A DNA stretch of 64,000 nt. It comes from Deltaproteobacteria bacterium. Its GTDB lineage: Bacteria; Myxococcota_A; UBA9160; UBA4427. Below are positions 52,746 through 61,272 of this stretch, piece by piece; position 1 is the stretch's first letter; every line of letters begins with the position of its first letter. The stretch is taken from positions 55,183-119,182 of the forward strand of contig JAFDEK010000003.1 in assembly GCA_019310385.1 (NCBI GenBank). The letters are read 5' to 3'. Below the pieces are notes generated by a model that saw only the letters and a program-made list of their open reading frames with translations, was not told the origin of the DNA and did not search any database. The position numbers and the translations under genes are program-made.

Positions 52746-53459
52746 TTACTTCTCCCGGCCCCGGGTCGGGGCGGCTTCGGATGTTGGAGGCGGTGTTCTT
52801 GGAGTCGATGTTGTTGGAGGCGGTGTTGTTGGAGTCGATGTCGTTGGAGTCGAATGGTCTCCGTGCGTCGCGAGGGGCTCGGCGCGCAACATGCGGAACA
52901 TGGAGAGGATCCCCGAGCTCATGTCCTCGGGGCGCTGCGCGGGGAAGAGAAAGGCGCTGATCATGAAGCGGGTGGTCCAGTCGGCCAGCTGCTCCGCGGT
53001 CGCGATGCCGCCCCGCACGGGCTCCGTGTCGCGCAGGAGCGGAGCGAGCAGCCCCTCGATCGCCGCGCGGATGGCGGGGTACTGCTCGCGCAGGGATTCG
53101 AGCAGGTAGCCGGGCTCGGTCACGAGCAGGCGCTGCAGGGCCTCGTGCTCCACCACGTGGCGGGTGGCGTGCTCGAGCATGACGCGCATGCGCGCTTCGC
53201 CCTCGGACTCCGCCTCGACGGCCTCGAGCACCCGCGCGAAGAAGCGCTGGCCCTCTTCCACCGCCACGGCGTCGAGGAGCACCTCGCGATTGGGGAAGTA
53301 GCGATAGAGAGTGCCCCGCGAGACCCCGGCGCTTTCGCTCACGTCGCTCATGCCCAGCTTTGCCAGGCCGTGGCGGGCGACCGCGCGCACCGCGCCGTCG
53401 AGGATGCGCTCCCGGGTGCGCGGATTGAGACCGGCTGCGAGCCCTGGGTTTTCGCTCAC
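52746..53459 (-). CDS. TetR-family regulator with a Thr/Pro repeat tail
   Basis: 237 aa. The helix-turn-helix is in MSDVSESAGVSRGTLYRYFP after the LNPRTRERILDGA start helix. The C-terminal 35 residues are low-complexity (STPTTSTPTTPPPTTSTPR), unlike other TetR proteins, and are encoded by tandem repeats. It starts with GTG at 53459 and has no Shine-Dalgarno sequence; a good promoter places the transcript start at about the start codon, so the mRNA may be leaderless. It probably controls itself and the downstream P450, and shares the 113-bp divergent gap with a second TetR gene. Confidence 0.9.
   Translation of the reverse strand: MSENPGLAAGLNPRTRERILDGAVRAVARHGLAKLGMSDVSESAGVSRGTLYRYFPNREVLLDAVAVEEGQRFFARVLEAVEAESEGEARMRVMLEHATRHVVEHEALQRLLVTEPGYLLESLREQYPAIRAAIEGLLAPLLRDTEPVRGGIATAEQLADWTTRFMISAFLFPAQRPEDMSSGILSMFRMLRAEPLATHGDHSTPTTSTPTTPPPTTSTPRTPPPTSEAAPTRGREK
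52783..52857. repeat. 2.5 copies of a 30-bp repeat in the TetR gene
   Basis: Unit gttggaggcggtgttcttgg... of 30 bp at 52783-52812 and 52813-52842, plus a 15-bp partial copy. The two full units differ at two bases. It encodes the Thr/Pro tail of the regulator. Confidence 0.8.
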
Positions 53460-53465
53460 GTCAGA

Positions 53466-53494
53466 AATAGAACAAATTAGGCATCGAGTGTCAA
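53466..53494 (-). promoter_or_regulatory. sigma70-type promoter of the TetR-P450 operon
   Basis: On the - strand, perfect TTGACA (positions 53494-53489), a 17-bp spacer and TCTATT (53471-53466). The start point would fall at about 53459-53460, the first base of the GTG start codon. Confidence 0.6.
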
Positions 53495-53561
53495 ATTGAT
53501 CAGACCTGCGTGCCGGGCGGCGAAGGGGGCTGGGGTGTGGTCAATATATTTATTTATGCTT

Positions 53562-53571
53562 AAATTAATTT
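53562..53571. promoter_or_regulatory. palindrome AAATTAATTT next to the start of the second TetR gene
   Basis: Perfect 10-bp palindrome in an AT-rich patch (53540-53572) of otherwise GC-rich DNA, ending one base before the ATG at 53573. Position fits a TetR operator. No Shine-Dalgarno sequence is present before this ATG. Confidence 0.45.
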
Positions 53572-53572
53572 C

Positions 53573-54247
53573 ATGCCAGAGCCCCACGAGACCCGCGAGC
53601 AGCGAAAGCCCGGCCGTCCCACGGGCGAGGAGAGCGGGGCGGGGCGGGCCGCCCTGCTGGCGGCCGCGCGGGAGCTCCTCTGCGAGCAGGGTCTCTCCCA
53701 GCTGACCTCGAAGGCGGTGGCCGCCCGCGCCGGCGTGAAGCCCACCCTGGTGAACTACTACTTCGGCGGGCGCCGGGGACTGTTGCAGGAAGTGCTGGCA
53801 GAGAGCTCCGGCGAGAACACCGAGCGCATGCTCGCCGTGGCAGACCGGGAGGGGCCGCCCGAGGCGCGCCTCGCCGATCTGATCGACGGGATGCTGCGCG
53901 GCTTTGCCGAAGAGCCCTACGTGCCGCGCCTCTTCTTCGAGCAGGTGATGTTCGCCGAGGACGAGGAGCTCGACCGTTTCGTCGAGCGTTCCGGCCGCGC
54001 CTCCTTCGATGCCCTGCGCAAGGTGCTCCGGGACGGCTGCCGCGACGGGCGCTTCCGCAGCGTCGACCCCGAGATCGCCCTCGCGGCCATCGGCGGCCTC
54101 TGCGTCTTCTTCGGCGCGGCCACTCCCCTCTTGCAGCGTCTCACGGGCATGGGCCCGATGACACCGGAAACGGTCGGCGGCATCGCCGAGCGTGCGGCCG
54201 CGCTGATACTGCACGGATTGATGACACCCGGAGAGACCGAAACATGA
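53573..54247 (+). CDS. TetR-family regulator
   Basis: 224 aa. After a charged start (KPGRPTGEESGAGRAALLAA) the helix-turn-helix is LTSKAVAARAGVKPTLVNYYFG. The ligand domain is of the usual size and ends ALILHGLMTPGETET. Its stop overlaps the ATG of the RND transporter by 4 bp, so it is the first gene of that operon and its likely repressor, presumably released by the transported compound. It faces the other TetR gene across 113 bp. Confidence 0.9.
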   Translation: MPEPHETREQRKPGRPTGEESGAGRAALLAAARELLCEQGLSQLTSKAVAARAGVKPTLVNYYFGGRRGLLQEVLAESSGENTERMLAVADREGPPEARLADLIDGMLRGFAEEPYVPRLFFEQVMFAEDEELDRFVERSGRASFDALRKVLRDGCRDGRFRSVDPEIALAAIGGLCVFFGAATPLLQRLTGMGPMTPETVGGIAERAAALILHGLMTPGETET

Positions 54248-56715
54248 GCAGGGACGACAGTGCGGAGCCCAGGGGCTTCGGGCTCACCACTTTTCGCGAT
54301 CCCATCGAGAAGGGCTTCGGCGACTTCGGGCGCTTCGTCCATCGCCGCGCCTGGTGGGTCATCGTCGGCGTCGTGGTGTGCTCGGCAGCCCTCTTTACCC
54401 AGCTTCCCCAGCTTGGGATCGACACCTCCACCGAGGGCTTCCTGCCCGACGACAACCCTCTCCGTGTCGCGTACGAGGATTTCCGCGACCGCTACGGCCG
54501 CGACCAGGCGATCCTGATCGCCGTCGAGGGCGACGACGTATTCGACCTGGCCTTTCTCGAGAAGCTCCGCGCTCTGCACGAGGAGCTCGAGTCCGAGCTT
54601 CCCCACCTGCAGGACGTGCAGAGCCTCCTCGACACCCGCAACACCCGGGGCGAGGGGGACCAGCTCGTCGTCGAGGATCTGCTCGAGGACTGGCCCGAGA
54701 GCGAAGCGGACCTGGCCCTGCTGCGGGAGCGAGTTCGCTCGAGCCGCCTCTACGTGGATCAGCTCATCTCCCGGGACGAGCGCATGACGACCTTGATCGT
54801 CAAGCCCGACGTGTACTCGCCCATGGGCCAGGCCACGGACGCGCTGGCGGGCTTCGAGGACGAGGCGGCCGTCCCCGGCGAGAAGCCCGTCTACCTGACC
54901 GGCGAAGAGAACAGCGAGGTCGTCGAGGCCGTTCGGGTCATCGTCGAGCGCCACCGGGACGCGGATTTCCGCATCCTCGTGGCCGGCGTGCCCGTCATGG
55001 TCCATCGCCTCATGACGGGGATGCTGACCGACATGGGTCGCTTCACGGCTCTGTCCATCCTGACCATCGCGTTCTTCCTGGCACTGCTCTTTCGCCGGGT
55101 CGCCGCGGTGATCCTGCCCCTGGTGGTTTCTGGTTTCGCCATGCTGAGCACCCTCTCCCTGATGGCCATGATGGGGATCCAGATTGCCACCACCACGCAG
55201 ATCATCCCCTCCTTTCTGCTCGCCGTCGGCGTCGGCGGGGCCGTCCACATCCTGGCCATCTTCTACCAGGCAAGTGCACGGGGCGAATCCCGCGAGGATT
55301 CCATCGCCTACGCGCTCCAGCACTCGGGCCTCGCCGTTGCGATGACGAGCTTCACCACGGCCGGGGGCATGCTCTCCTTCGTCAGCTCCGGCATCGCGCC
55401 GGTGGCGGAGCTCGGCATCATGGCGCCCATCGGCGTCATGATGGCGCTGCTCTTCTGCCTGGTGCTGTTGCCCGCGCTGATCGCCGTCTTCCCCATGAAG
55501 GCGAGCGAGCAGGTGGATCCTGAGCACGTTTCGCCCGCCCGCAGCTTCCTCATGGCCTGCGGCGACATGGCGACCGTCCACGCCTGGCCCGTGGTGGGCG
55601 CCTGGGCGCTGCTCCTCGTCCTGTCGGTGGTTGGAGCAACGCGCATCGAGCTGTCCCACGACCCCGTCCGCTGGTTCCCCGAGCAGGACCCCATGCGCAT
55701 TGCCATGGAGACCATCGACGAGCGGCTCAATGGCACCATGTTCGTCGAGGTGGTGGTGGATACGGGGGTCGAGAACGGCATCCAGAGCCCGCAGCTGCTG
55801 GATCGCATCGAGCGCTTCCAGGACTTCGCCCTGGGCCTGGAGGGCGAGGAGATCCGGGTCGGCAAGACGATCTCCATCACCGACGTCGTCAAGGAGACCC
55901 ATCAGGCCCTCAACGAGAACCGCCCGGAGTTCTACGCCATTCCCCGGGACCGGGAGCTGGTCGCTCAGGAGCTGCTCCTCTTCGAGAACAGCGGCTCCGA
56001 CGATCTCGAGGAGCTGGTGGATTCCCAGTTCAGTGAGACCCGGGTCACCCTGAAGATGCCCTTCTCCAACATGATCCACTACGCCGGGTTCTTCGATCGC
56101 CTCGCCGAGGAGGCCGAGGAAATCTTCGGCGCTGCGGCCACGCTCACCTTCACGGGGGAGAGCCGCATGATGAGCTGGCTCGTGAGTACCTTGTCCATCA
56201 ATCTCATGAAGACCTACGTCCTGGCCTTCTCCATCATCACGCCCCTCATGATCCTGCTGCTCGGCAGCGTGAGAACGGGTCTCGTGAGCATGATCCCGAA
56301 CCTGACGCCCGTGATCGTTACCCTGGGCGTGATGGGTTGGTTCGGAATCCCCCTCGAGGTCTTCACCATGCTGATCGGCAGCATCGCCCTCGGCCTCGCC
56401 GTCGACGACACCGTCCACTTCATGCACAACTTCCGGCGTTACTTCGAGTGGAGCGGCGACGTCCGCTTCGCCGTGCGCGAGACCCTGGCGACCACCGGCC
56501 AGGCGCTGCTCTTCACCACGGTCGTCCTCTCGAGCGGCTTCTTCATCTTCATGTTCGCCACCATGAAGAGCCTCCACCACTTCGGCATGCTCACGGGCAT
56601 CACCATCATCGTGGCCTTCCTGGCCGACCTGCTCCTGGCCCCCGCGCTCATGTCGCTGCTGGCCCGCTTCGTCACCCGGCCCGTGATCGCGGTAGGGGAA
56701 GCGGAGGCGGCCTGA
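54244..56715 (+). CDS. RND/MMPL-type transporter (HAE3 family)
   Basis: 823 aa. Twelve membrane segments in two sets, each with a large periplasmic loop after the first helix: segment 1 AWWVIVGVVVCSAALF, the cluster around ALSILTIAFFLALLFRRVAA, segment 7 WPVVGAWALLLVLSVVGA, and the final block FTTVVLSSGFFIFMFATMKS to ITIIVAFLADLLLAPALMSL. The family exports or transports lipids, hopanoids or hydrophobic compounds without needing a fused partner. It overlaps the TetR gene by 4 bp. No membrane-fusion or TolC partner is adjacent. Confidence 0.9.
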   Translation: MSRDDSAEPRGFGLTTFRDPIEKGFGDFGRFVHRRAWWVIVGVVVCSAALFTQLPQLGIDTSTEGFLPDDNPLRVAYEDFRDRYGRDQAILIAVEGDDVFDLAFLEKLRALHEELESELPHLQDVQSLLDTRNTRGEGDQLVVEDLLEDWPESEADLALLRERVRSSRLYVDQLISRDERMTTLIVKPDVYSPMGQATDALAGFEDEAAVPGEKPVYLTGEENSEVVEAVRVIVERHRDADFRILVAGVPVMVHRLMTGMLTDMGRFTALSILTIAFFLALLFRRVAAVILPLVVSGFAMLSTLSLMAMMGIQIATTTQIIPSFLLAVGVGGAVHILAIFYQASARGESREDSIAYALQHSGLAVAMTSFTTAGGMLSFVSSGIAPVAELGIMAPIGVMMALLFCLVLLPALIAVFPMKASEQVDPEHVSPARSFLMACGDMATVHAWPVVGAWALLLVLSVVGATRIELSHDPVRWFPEQDPMRIAMETIDERLNGTMFVEVVVDTGVENGIQSPQLLDRIERFQDFALGLEGEEIRVGKTISITDVVKETHQALNENRPEFYAIPRDRELVAQELLLFENSGSDDLEELVDSQFSETRVTLKMPFSNMIHYAGFFDRLAEEAEEIFGAAATLTFTGESRMMSWLVSTLSINLMKTYVLAFSIITPLMILLLGSVRTGLVSMIPNLTPVIVTLGVMGWFGIPLEVFTMLIGSIALGLAVDDTVHFMHNFRRYFEWSGDVRFAVRETLATTGQALLFTTVVLSSGFFIFMFATMKSLHHFGMLTGITIIVAFLADLLLAPALMSLLARFVTRPVIAVGEAEAA

Positions 56716-56848
56716 GCTCGGCTCCCTGCCGGCGCACTCGCCCGCGCCCGCGTCCCGCACACGAAGGCCGGCGCCCCGGTGCGGCTTGCTAGCATCCTCT
56801 CCGAGAAGCTCGTTCGGGAGTGGGAGCGGGAGGGCGGGGGAGCACGAG

Positions 56849-57964
56849 ATGCGGGTTCGGATCGGTGCGGCCGCGGCAATCCTGGGGTTCACCGCCTGTG
56901 TGATCGCGGGCTGTACGAGTCCGCCTCCCGAAGAGGCGGAGCCCCATTGGGTGGCTCGTGGCCCGAGCAAGGAGCTGACCCAGGGCAGCTTTGCGGGGGT
57001 CGGGTCGGGCCGGGATCCCGAGACCGCCGCAGCCGTTGCCCGGGCCGAGATCGCAAGCGTCTTCCACGCGCGCATCGAGCAGGTGCTGTCCGATCGCCAG
57101 TCGACGCGTCTGCAGGACGGGGGCGAGCAGAGCACCGAAGAAGTCGACATCCACACCCGGGTAGAAACCCGGATGGCCCTCGAAGGGGTGGAGATCGTCG
57201 AGGCCTGGCGCGACCCGGCCAGCGGGCGCTGCTACGCGCTCGCGGCTCTCGATCGCGGTCGCCTGCGGGCGCGCTTGAGCGACGCGGCAGCGCTGGAGCA
57301 GGAGCTGATCGCCGCGGCCGTCGCCCTGGCGGACGGCGCGTTGCCCGCGGAGGAGCAGCTCGGTGCGGTCGCCCAGGCGCTGGATGCGGCCCGTCGGCGC
57401 GACGCCCTGCTCGCCAACCTGCGTGTGGCGGGGGGGACGGGCGAGGTCGCCAGTGACCGCGAGCCGTCTGCCCACGCTCTCGAGCGACGCCTCTCTTCGC
57501 TCAAGTCCCGGCTCCCCATCGGTGTGGAGGCCTGGGAGGTGGATCTCGAGAGCGGAGCGCGACTGGGGGCCCTCGATCCCCTGCGCGTCGAGCTCGCGAA
57601 GATCGTGACGGAGCTGGGCTTCCCCGTGAGCCAGGGCCCCCGAGCGCAGACGCCATGGCTGCAGGTGGAGTGCAGCCTCGGCTTCGCTGCCGCGCACCTG
57701 CCCCGGGACCGCTGGCCCGCCTACCGCTGGGAGGCGTCCCTCGAGGTTTCGAAGGCGCGCGGTGACGACGTGCTGGCCGTGGCGTCGGAGCACGGGCGGG
57801 CCACCGGGGTCGACGACGAGCTCGCGCGGGTCGCTGCGCGCCGGGATGCCGAGGCGATCCTCTCCGCCGAGCTCGGGCGCTGGCTCTCCCGGCTCACCCT
57901 CGACGCGTCGGCGTCGCTGGAGGGGGCGGAGCTCGACGCTCGCGGAGATGCATGGACGCCGTGA
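56849..57964 (+). CDS. LPP20-like lipoprotein
   Basis: 371 aa. Signal peptide with lipobox VIAGC. The first domain (PHWVARGPSKELTQGSFAGV, then DPETAAAVARAEIASVFH and VETRMALEGVEIVEAWRDPA) matches the LPP20 family of envelope lipoproteins. The second half is a separate beta/alpha domain (EVECSLGFAA-like strands QVECSLGFAAAHLPRD and YRWEASLEVSKARGDD). It overlaps mrpA by 13 bp, which ties its translation to the antiporter operon. Function unknown. Confidence 0.75.
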   Translation: MRVRIGAAAAILGFTACVIAGCTSPPPEEAEPHWVARGPSKELTQGSFAGVGSGRDPETAAAVARAEIASVFHARIEQVLSDRQSTRLQDGGEQSTEEVDIHTRVETRMALEGVEIVEAWRDPASGRCYALAALDRGRLRARLSDAAALEQELIAAAVALADGALPAEEQLGAVAQALDAARRRDALLANLRVAGGTGEVASDREPSAHALERRLSSLKSRLPIGVEAWEVDLESGARLGALDPLRVELAKIVTELGFPVSQGPRAQTPWLQVECSLGFAAAHLPRDRWPAYRWEASLEVSKARGDDVLAVASEHGRATGVDDELARVAARRDAEAILSAELGRWLSRLTLDASASLEGAELDARGDAWTP

Positions 57965-60339
57965 TCCAGACCGCTGCGGCGAGCGTCATCGTGTTGCTCC
58001 CTGCCGCAGCCGGCGCATTGATTTTTGCAGTGCCAGCGCTGCGCGGTCGGGCCGCTTGGATCGGAGCCCTGGGCTCGGCCGGGGCTGTGGCTTGCGTGGC
58101 CGGCCTCGCCCTGACAGGAGCCGGCGGCGTCTACGTCGCCTGGGAGTGGGTGCCGGCCCTGCAGGTGGAGATCGCCTGGCGTATCGACGCCGCCACCCTC
58201 GCCCTGGCGGGCCTGGTCTCCTTCGTGGGGACCGGGGTCATCCAGTTCGCCGGCGCCTACTTCGGGTCCTCGGCCAAGCCCTCCGCCAGCTCCTCCGCCA
58301 AGCCCTCCGCCAAGTCCTCCGCCAAGGGCGCCCGGGCGATCGCCACCCTGTGCGTCTTCGAGGCCTCCATGCTCGGCCTCGTGCTCTCGGACAACCTCTT
58401 TGCGCTCTTCACCTTCTGGGAGCTCACCGGGCTCTGCTCCTTCTTTCTCATCAATACCGACGCCGACAAGCGCGACGACACCTTCGAGGCCGCCCGGCAG
58501 GCTCTGCTCGTCACCGTGGGCGGCGGCCTCCCCATGCTCCTGGGATTCATCGTGCTCGCCTCGCAGGCGGGGAGCGCGAGCCTCTCGGTCCTCGTCGAGA
58601 CGGAGCTCTCGCCGGGGTTGCAGACCCTGGTCTTCGCCCTCGTCCTTCCCGGCGTGCTGACCAAGAGCGCCCAGGTGCCGCTCCACTTCTGGCTTCCTGG
58701 CGCCATGGCGGCGCCCACGCCGATCTCCGCCTACCTGCACTCGGCCACCATGGTGAAGGCCGGGCTGATCCTGCTCCTCTTTCTCTTTCCCGTCTGTGGC
58801 GAGAGCGGGCTATGGACCGCGGCCCTGGTGCCCCTGGGTGCGCTCACCTGTGTGTGGGGAAGCTGGCGGGCCCTGGGCCAGGACGACATCAAGCTCCTCA
58901 TGGCGTGGTCGACCGTGTCCCAGCTCGGACTCATGACCATCACCCTGGGCCTCGGGACCGATCTCGCCGTGCGCGCCGCCGCGCTCTATCTCTTTGCCCA
59001 CGCGCTCTTCAAGGCGGGTCTCTTCCTCTCCATCGGCGCCATCGATCACGTGGCCCACACGCGAATGCTCCCCGAGCTGGGTGGGCTGCGCCGGCGGGCG
59101 CCGGCCCTGTTCTGGGTCGTCGCGGTGCTCTGCGGCTCCATGGCGGGGCTGCCTCCCTTCGCGGGCTTCCTCTCCAAGGAGCTGGTGCTCAAGAAGCTCA
59201 CCCTCGCCGACGCCTGGGTGCACGACATCGCGGTACTGGGCATCGTGCTCGGCTCCATCGGCACGGTGGCCTACACGGTGCGCTTCTTTTCCGGCGTCTT
59301 CATGGACGAGGCGCGCAGCGAGGGCGCCGCCAAGGCCCACTCGCCGGGTGCGGGCTTCCTCGTCGGGCCCGCCCTGCTCGCCGCGCTCAGCCTGGCCGGG
59401 GGGCTCGGCGCGCGCTACGTCGACCGCTGGCTCCTCGAGCCCGTCAGCGCCGCTCTGCTCGGCTATCGCCTCGACGCGCCCGAGCTGGCCCTGTGGCACG
59501 GGATCAACGTTCCGCTGATCCTCAGCGCCGTAATCATCGCGGGAGGGATCCTGCTTCACCGGGTGCTGGAGCATCGCCACCTGCCGTCGGGGCCGCCGGG
59601 CCTGAGCGGGCCGCGCCTCTTCGAAGCGAGCCTGGCGGGTGCCCAGGCACTGGGGAGCCGCCTCGACCGGGGCCTCGCCGGGGCGTCGCCCAGCCTCTAC
59701 TTCGCCCTGGCGCTGCTCTTCGCCTTCGCCTGGGCGCTCCCCATGGCGGGCGGTCTCGCCGAGCTGGGCGGGCTCGTCTGGAAGCCTGCGGGCGTGATGA
59801 TCCTGCTGATCCAGCTGCTCGCGCTGGCGGGGCTGGTACTGCTGCGCGGCCGGGTGTCGCGCATTCTCCTGCTCTCGGCCGTGGGCTTCACGGTGGCGAT
59901 CTTCTACCGCCTGCTCCACGCACCGGACCTCGCTCTTACCCAGCTTCTCGTCGAGGTGCTGATCACGGTCTTCTTCGTGTTGGCCCTGCGCTTCGTCGGG
60001 GCGCGCCGGCGCGGCGACGCGCGGCGCCCGGTCTTGCTGCGCGGTGTGCAGATCGTGTTCTCCCTCGTCATCGGGCTCGCCGGTGCGGCATTGGTGCTGG
60101 CACTCAGCCGTGTCGAGCCCGATCCGCGGCTGCTCGACTACTACGCCCAGGCGGGTCCCGGCATCGCCCAGGGGCTCAACCTGGTCAATCTCATCCTCGT
60201 GGACTTCCGCGGCATCGACACGCTCATCGAGACCTTCGTGGTGCTCGTCGCAGTGGCGGGCGTGGCGGGCTGGCTGCTGGGGGACGAGAACCCGCCCCTC
60301 GAGTCGGGGCGGCCGGAGACCCGGGAGGTCGAATCGTGA
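57952..60339 (+). CDS. mrpA: Na+/H+ antiporter subunit A
   Basis: 795 aa. Homologous to NuoL in its first 500 residues (FWELTGLCSFFLINTD, PTPISAYLHSATMVKAGLIL, DDIKLLMAWSTVSQLGL, FKAGLFLSIGAIDHVAHTR). The C-terminal part (LHAPDLALTQLLVEVLITV) is the MrpA-specific extension ahead of MrpB. It exchanges Na+ for H+ with the other six subunits, in the inner membrane, for pH and salt homeostasis. GGAG lies just upstream of the ATG. Near residue 105-125 it has a Ser/Ala/Lys/Pro low-complexity insertion encoded by short repeats. Confidence 0.94.
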   Translation: MDAVIQTAAASVIVLLPAAAGALIFAVPALRGRAAWIGALGSAGAVACVAGLALTGAGGVYVAWEWVPALQVEIAWRIDAATLALAGLVSFVGTGVIQFAGAYFGSSAKPSASSSAKPSAKSSAKGARAIATLCVFEASMLGLVLSDNLFALFTFWELTGLCSFFLINTDADKRDDTFEAARQALLVTVGGGLPMLLGFIVLASQAGSASLSVLVETELSPGLQTLVFALVLPGVLTKSAQVPLHFWLPGAMAAPTPISAYLHSATMVKAGLILLLFLFPVCGESGLWTAALVPLGALTCVWGSWRALGQDDIKLLMAWSTVSQLGLMTITLGLGTDLAVRAAALYLFAHALFKAGLFLSIGAIDHVAHTRMLPELGGLRRRAPALFWVVAVLCGSMAGLPPFAGFLSKELVLKKLTLADAWVHDIAVLGIVLGSIGTVAYTVRFFSGVFMDEARSEGAAKAHSPGAGFLVGPALLAALSLAGGLGARYVDRWLLEPVSAALLGYRLDAPELALWHGINVPLILSAVIIAGGILLHRVLEHRHLPSGPPGLSGPRLFEASLAGAQALGSRLDRGLAGASPSLYFALALLFAFAWALPMAGGLAELGGLVWKPAGVMILLIQLLALAGLVLLRGRVSRILLLSAVGFTVAIFYRLLHAPDLALTQLLVEVLITVFFVLALRFVGARRRGDARRPVLLRGVQIVFSLVIGLAGAALVLALSRVEPDPRLLDYYAQAGPGIAQGLNLVNLILVDFRGIDTLIETFVVLVAVAGVAGWLLGDENPPLESGRPETREVES
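58267..58327. repeat. short Ser-Ala-Lys repeat in mrpA
   Basis: Imperfect iterations of tccgccaag and tcctcggccaag (9 to 12 bp) encode SSAKPSASSSAKPSAKSSAK, in a loop between two membrane segments. Other MrpA proteins have a short loop here. Confidence 0.65.
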
Positions 60340-60878
60340 AGAGCATGCTGCTCCAGGAGCTCGCCGCCCTCATCCTGCCCCTGGCGATCCTCTTCGGCAT
60401 CGCGCTCACGCTCAAGGGCCACGACGCTCCGGGCGGTGGCTTCGTGGGCGGGCTTTCGCTCGCGGTAGCGGGGGTCTTGGGCTTCTCCGCCTGGGGGACC
60501 CGGGCCTTTCGCGCTCGGGTGTCGCTTTCGCCCGAGAGCGTCGCCCTGGTCGGTGCGCTGATCCTGCTGGCCTGCGCGGGGCTCCCGCTTCTGGCCGGCG
60601 AGCCCATGCTCACCCAGCGCAGCGCCGCCTTCGTGTTGCCGCTCCTCGGCAAGGTGAAGCTCCAGAGCGCGCTGGTCTTCGATGCCGGGGTCGTCATGGT
60701 GGTGGGCGGCGGTCTCGCGACCGCGGCCATCTGGCTCTGGGACCTCGCTGCACCAGCCCTGAGCGGGGGTGAACCAGCCCTGAGCCGGGGTGAACCAGCC
60801 CTGAGCCGGGGTGAACCAGCCCTGAGCCGCGGTGAAGAGACGCCGCAGGGTCCGCCCGGATCAAGGGGGGACCGCTAG
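60336..60878 (+). CDS. mrpB: Na+/H+ antiporter subunit B
   Basis: 180 aa. Four membrane segments typical of MrpB, with the GHDAPGGGFVGGLSLAVAG motif (the PGGGF loop) and VVMVVGGGLATAAIWLWD at the end. GTG at 60336 overlaps the mrpA stop (GTGA), with a second possible start ATG at 60345. The C-terminal 45 residues carry four EPALSRG-type repeats and are unlike other MrpB proteins. Confidence 0.92.
   Translation: MKSMLLQELAALILPLAILFGIALTLKGHDAPGGGFVGGLSLAVAGVLGFSAWGTRAFRARVSLSPESVALVGALILLACAGLPLLAGEPMLTQRSAAFVLPLLGKVKLQSALVFDAGVVMVVGGGLATAAIWLWDLAAPALSGGEPALSRGEPALSRGEPALSRGEETPQGPPGSRGDR
60752..60835. repeat. four tandem copies of a 21-bp unit in mrpB
   Basis: Units of accagccctgagccggggtga, 21 bp, at 60752, 60773, 60794 and 60815, nearly identical (copy 1 and copy 4 each differ at one base). 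They encode EPALSRG repeats at the mrpB C-terminus. Confidence 0.9.
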
Positions 60879-60879
60879 C

Positions 60880-61272
60880 GTGCTGCCCGTCGTCGTGGTC
60901 TCGGTCTTCGCGCTCGTGAGCGTCGGCGTCTACCTGGTGCTGCAGCGCAGCCTGATCCGGGTCGCCATGGGCCTCGGGCTGCTCTCCCACGGCATCCACC
61001 TCATCCTGCTGAGCGCGGGACGCTGGGGCGAACGGGCGCCCCTGATGATCGACGGGGTCTCGCCGGAGCAGATGACTGACCCGCTGCCCCAGGCCTTCGT
61101 CCTGACCGCCATCGTGATCTCCATGGCGACCACCCTCTACCTGCTGGCGGGCATCGCGGCGACGGCGCGTCGCGGAGGCTCCCACGACGTGGAGCCGGCG
61201 CCGCAGAGCGACGGCGAGCGCAGCGCCGGCGAGGTGCTGGCCGAGCTCGAGGGACGCGGGGAGCGGCGGTGA
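60880..61272 (+). CDS. mrpC: Na+/H+ antiporter subunit C
   Basis: 130 aa, NuoK-like. Three membrane segments with the core VAMGLGLLSHGIHLILLSAG, TDPLPQAFVLTAIVISMATT and a final LYLLAGIAATA. GTG at 60880 follows an AAGGGGGG site and lies one base after the mrpB stop. The basic residues before it (KRRRRVRPDQ) in the longer frame would be mrpB-tail shadow. Confidence 0.9.
   Translation: MLPVVVVSVFALVSVGVYLVLQRSLIRVAMGLGLLSHGIHLILLSAGRWGERAPLMIDGVSPEQMTDPLPQAFVLTAIVISMATTLYLLAGIAATARRGGSHDVEPAPQSDGERSAGEVLAELEGRGERR

Noticed and set aside
60752-60835. Possible CRISPR array
   Set aside because: Units are contiguous, without spacers, and in frame inside mrpB.
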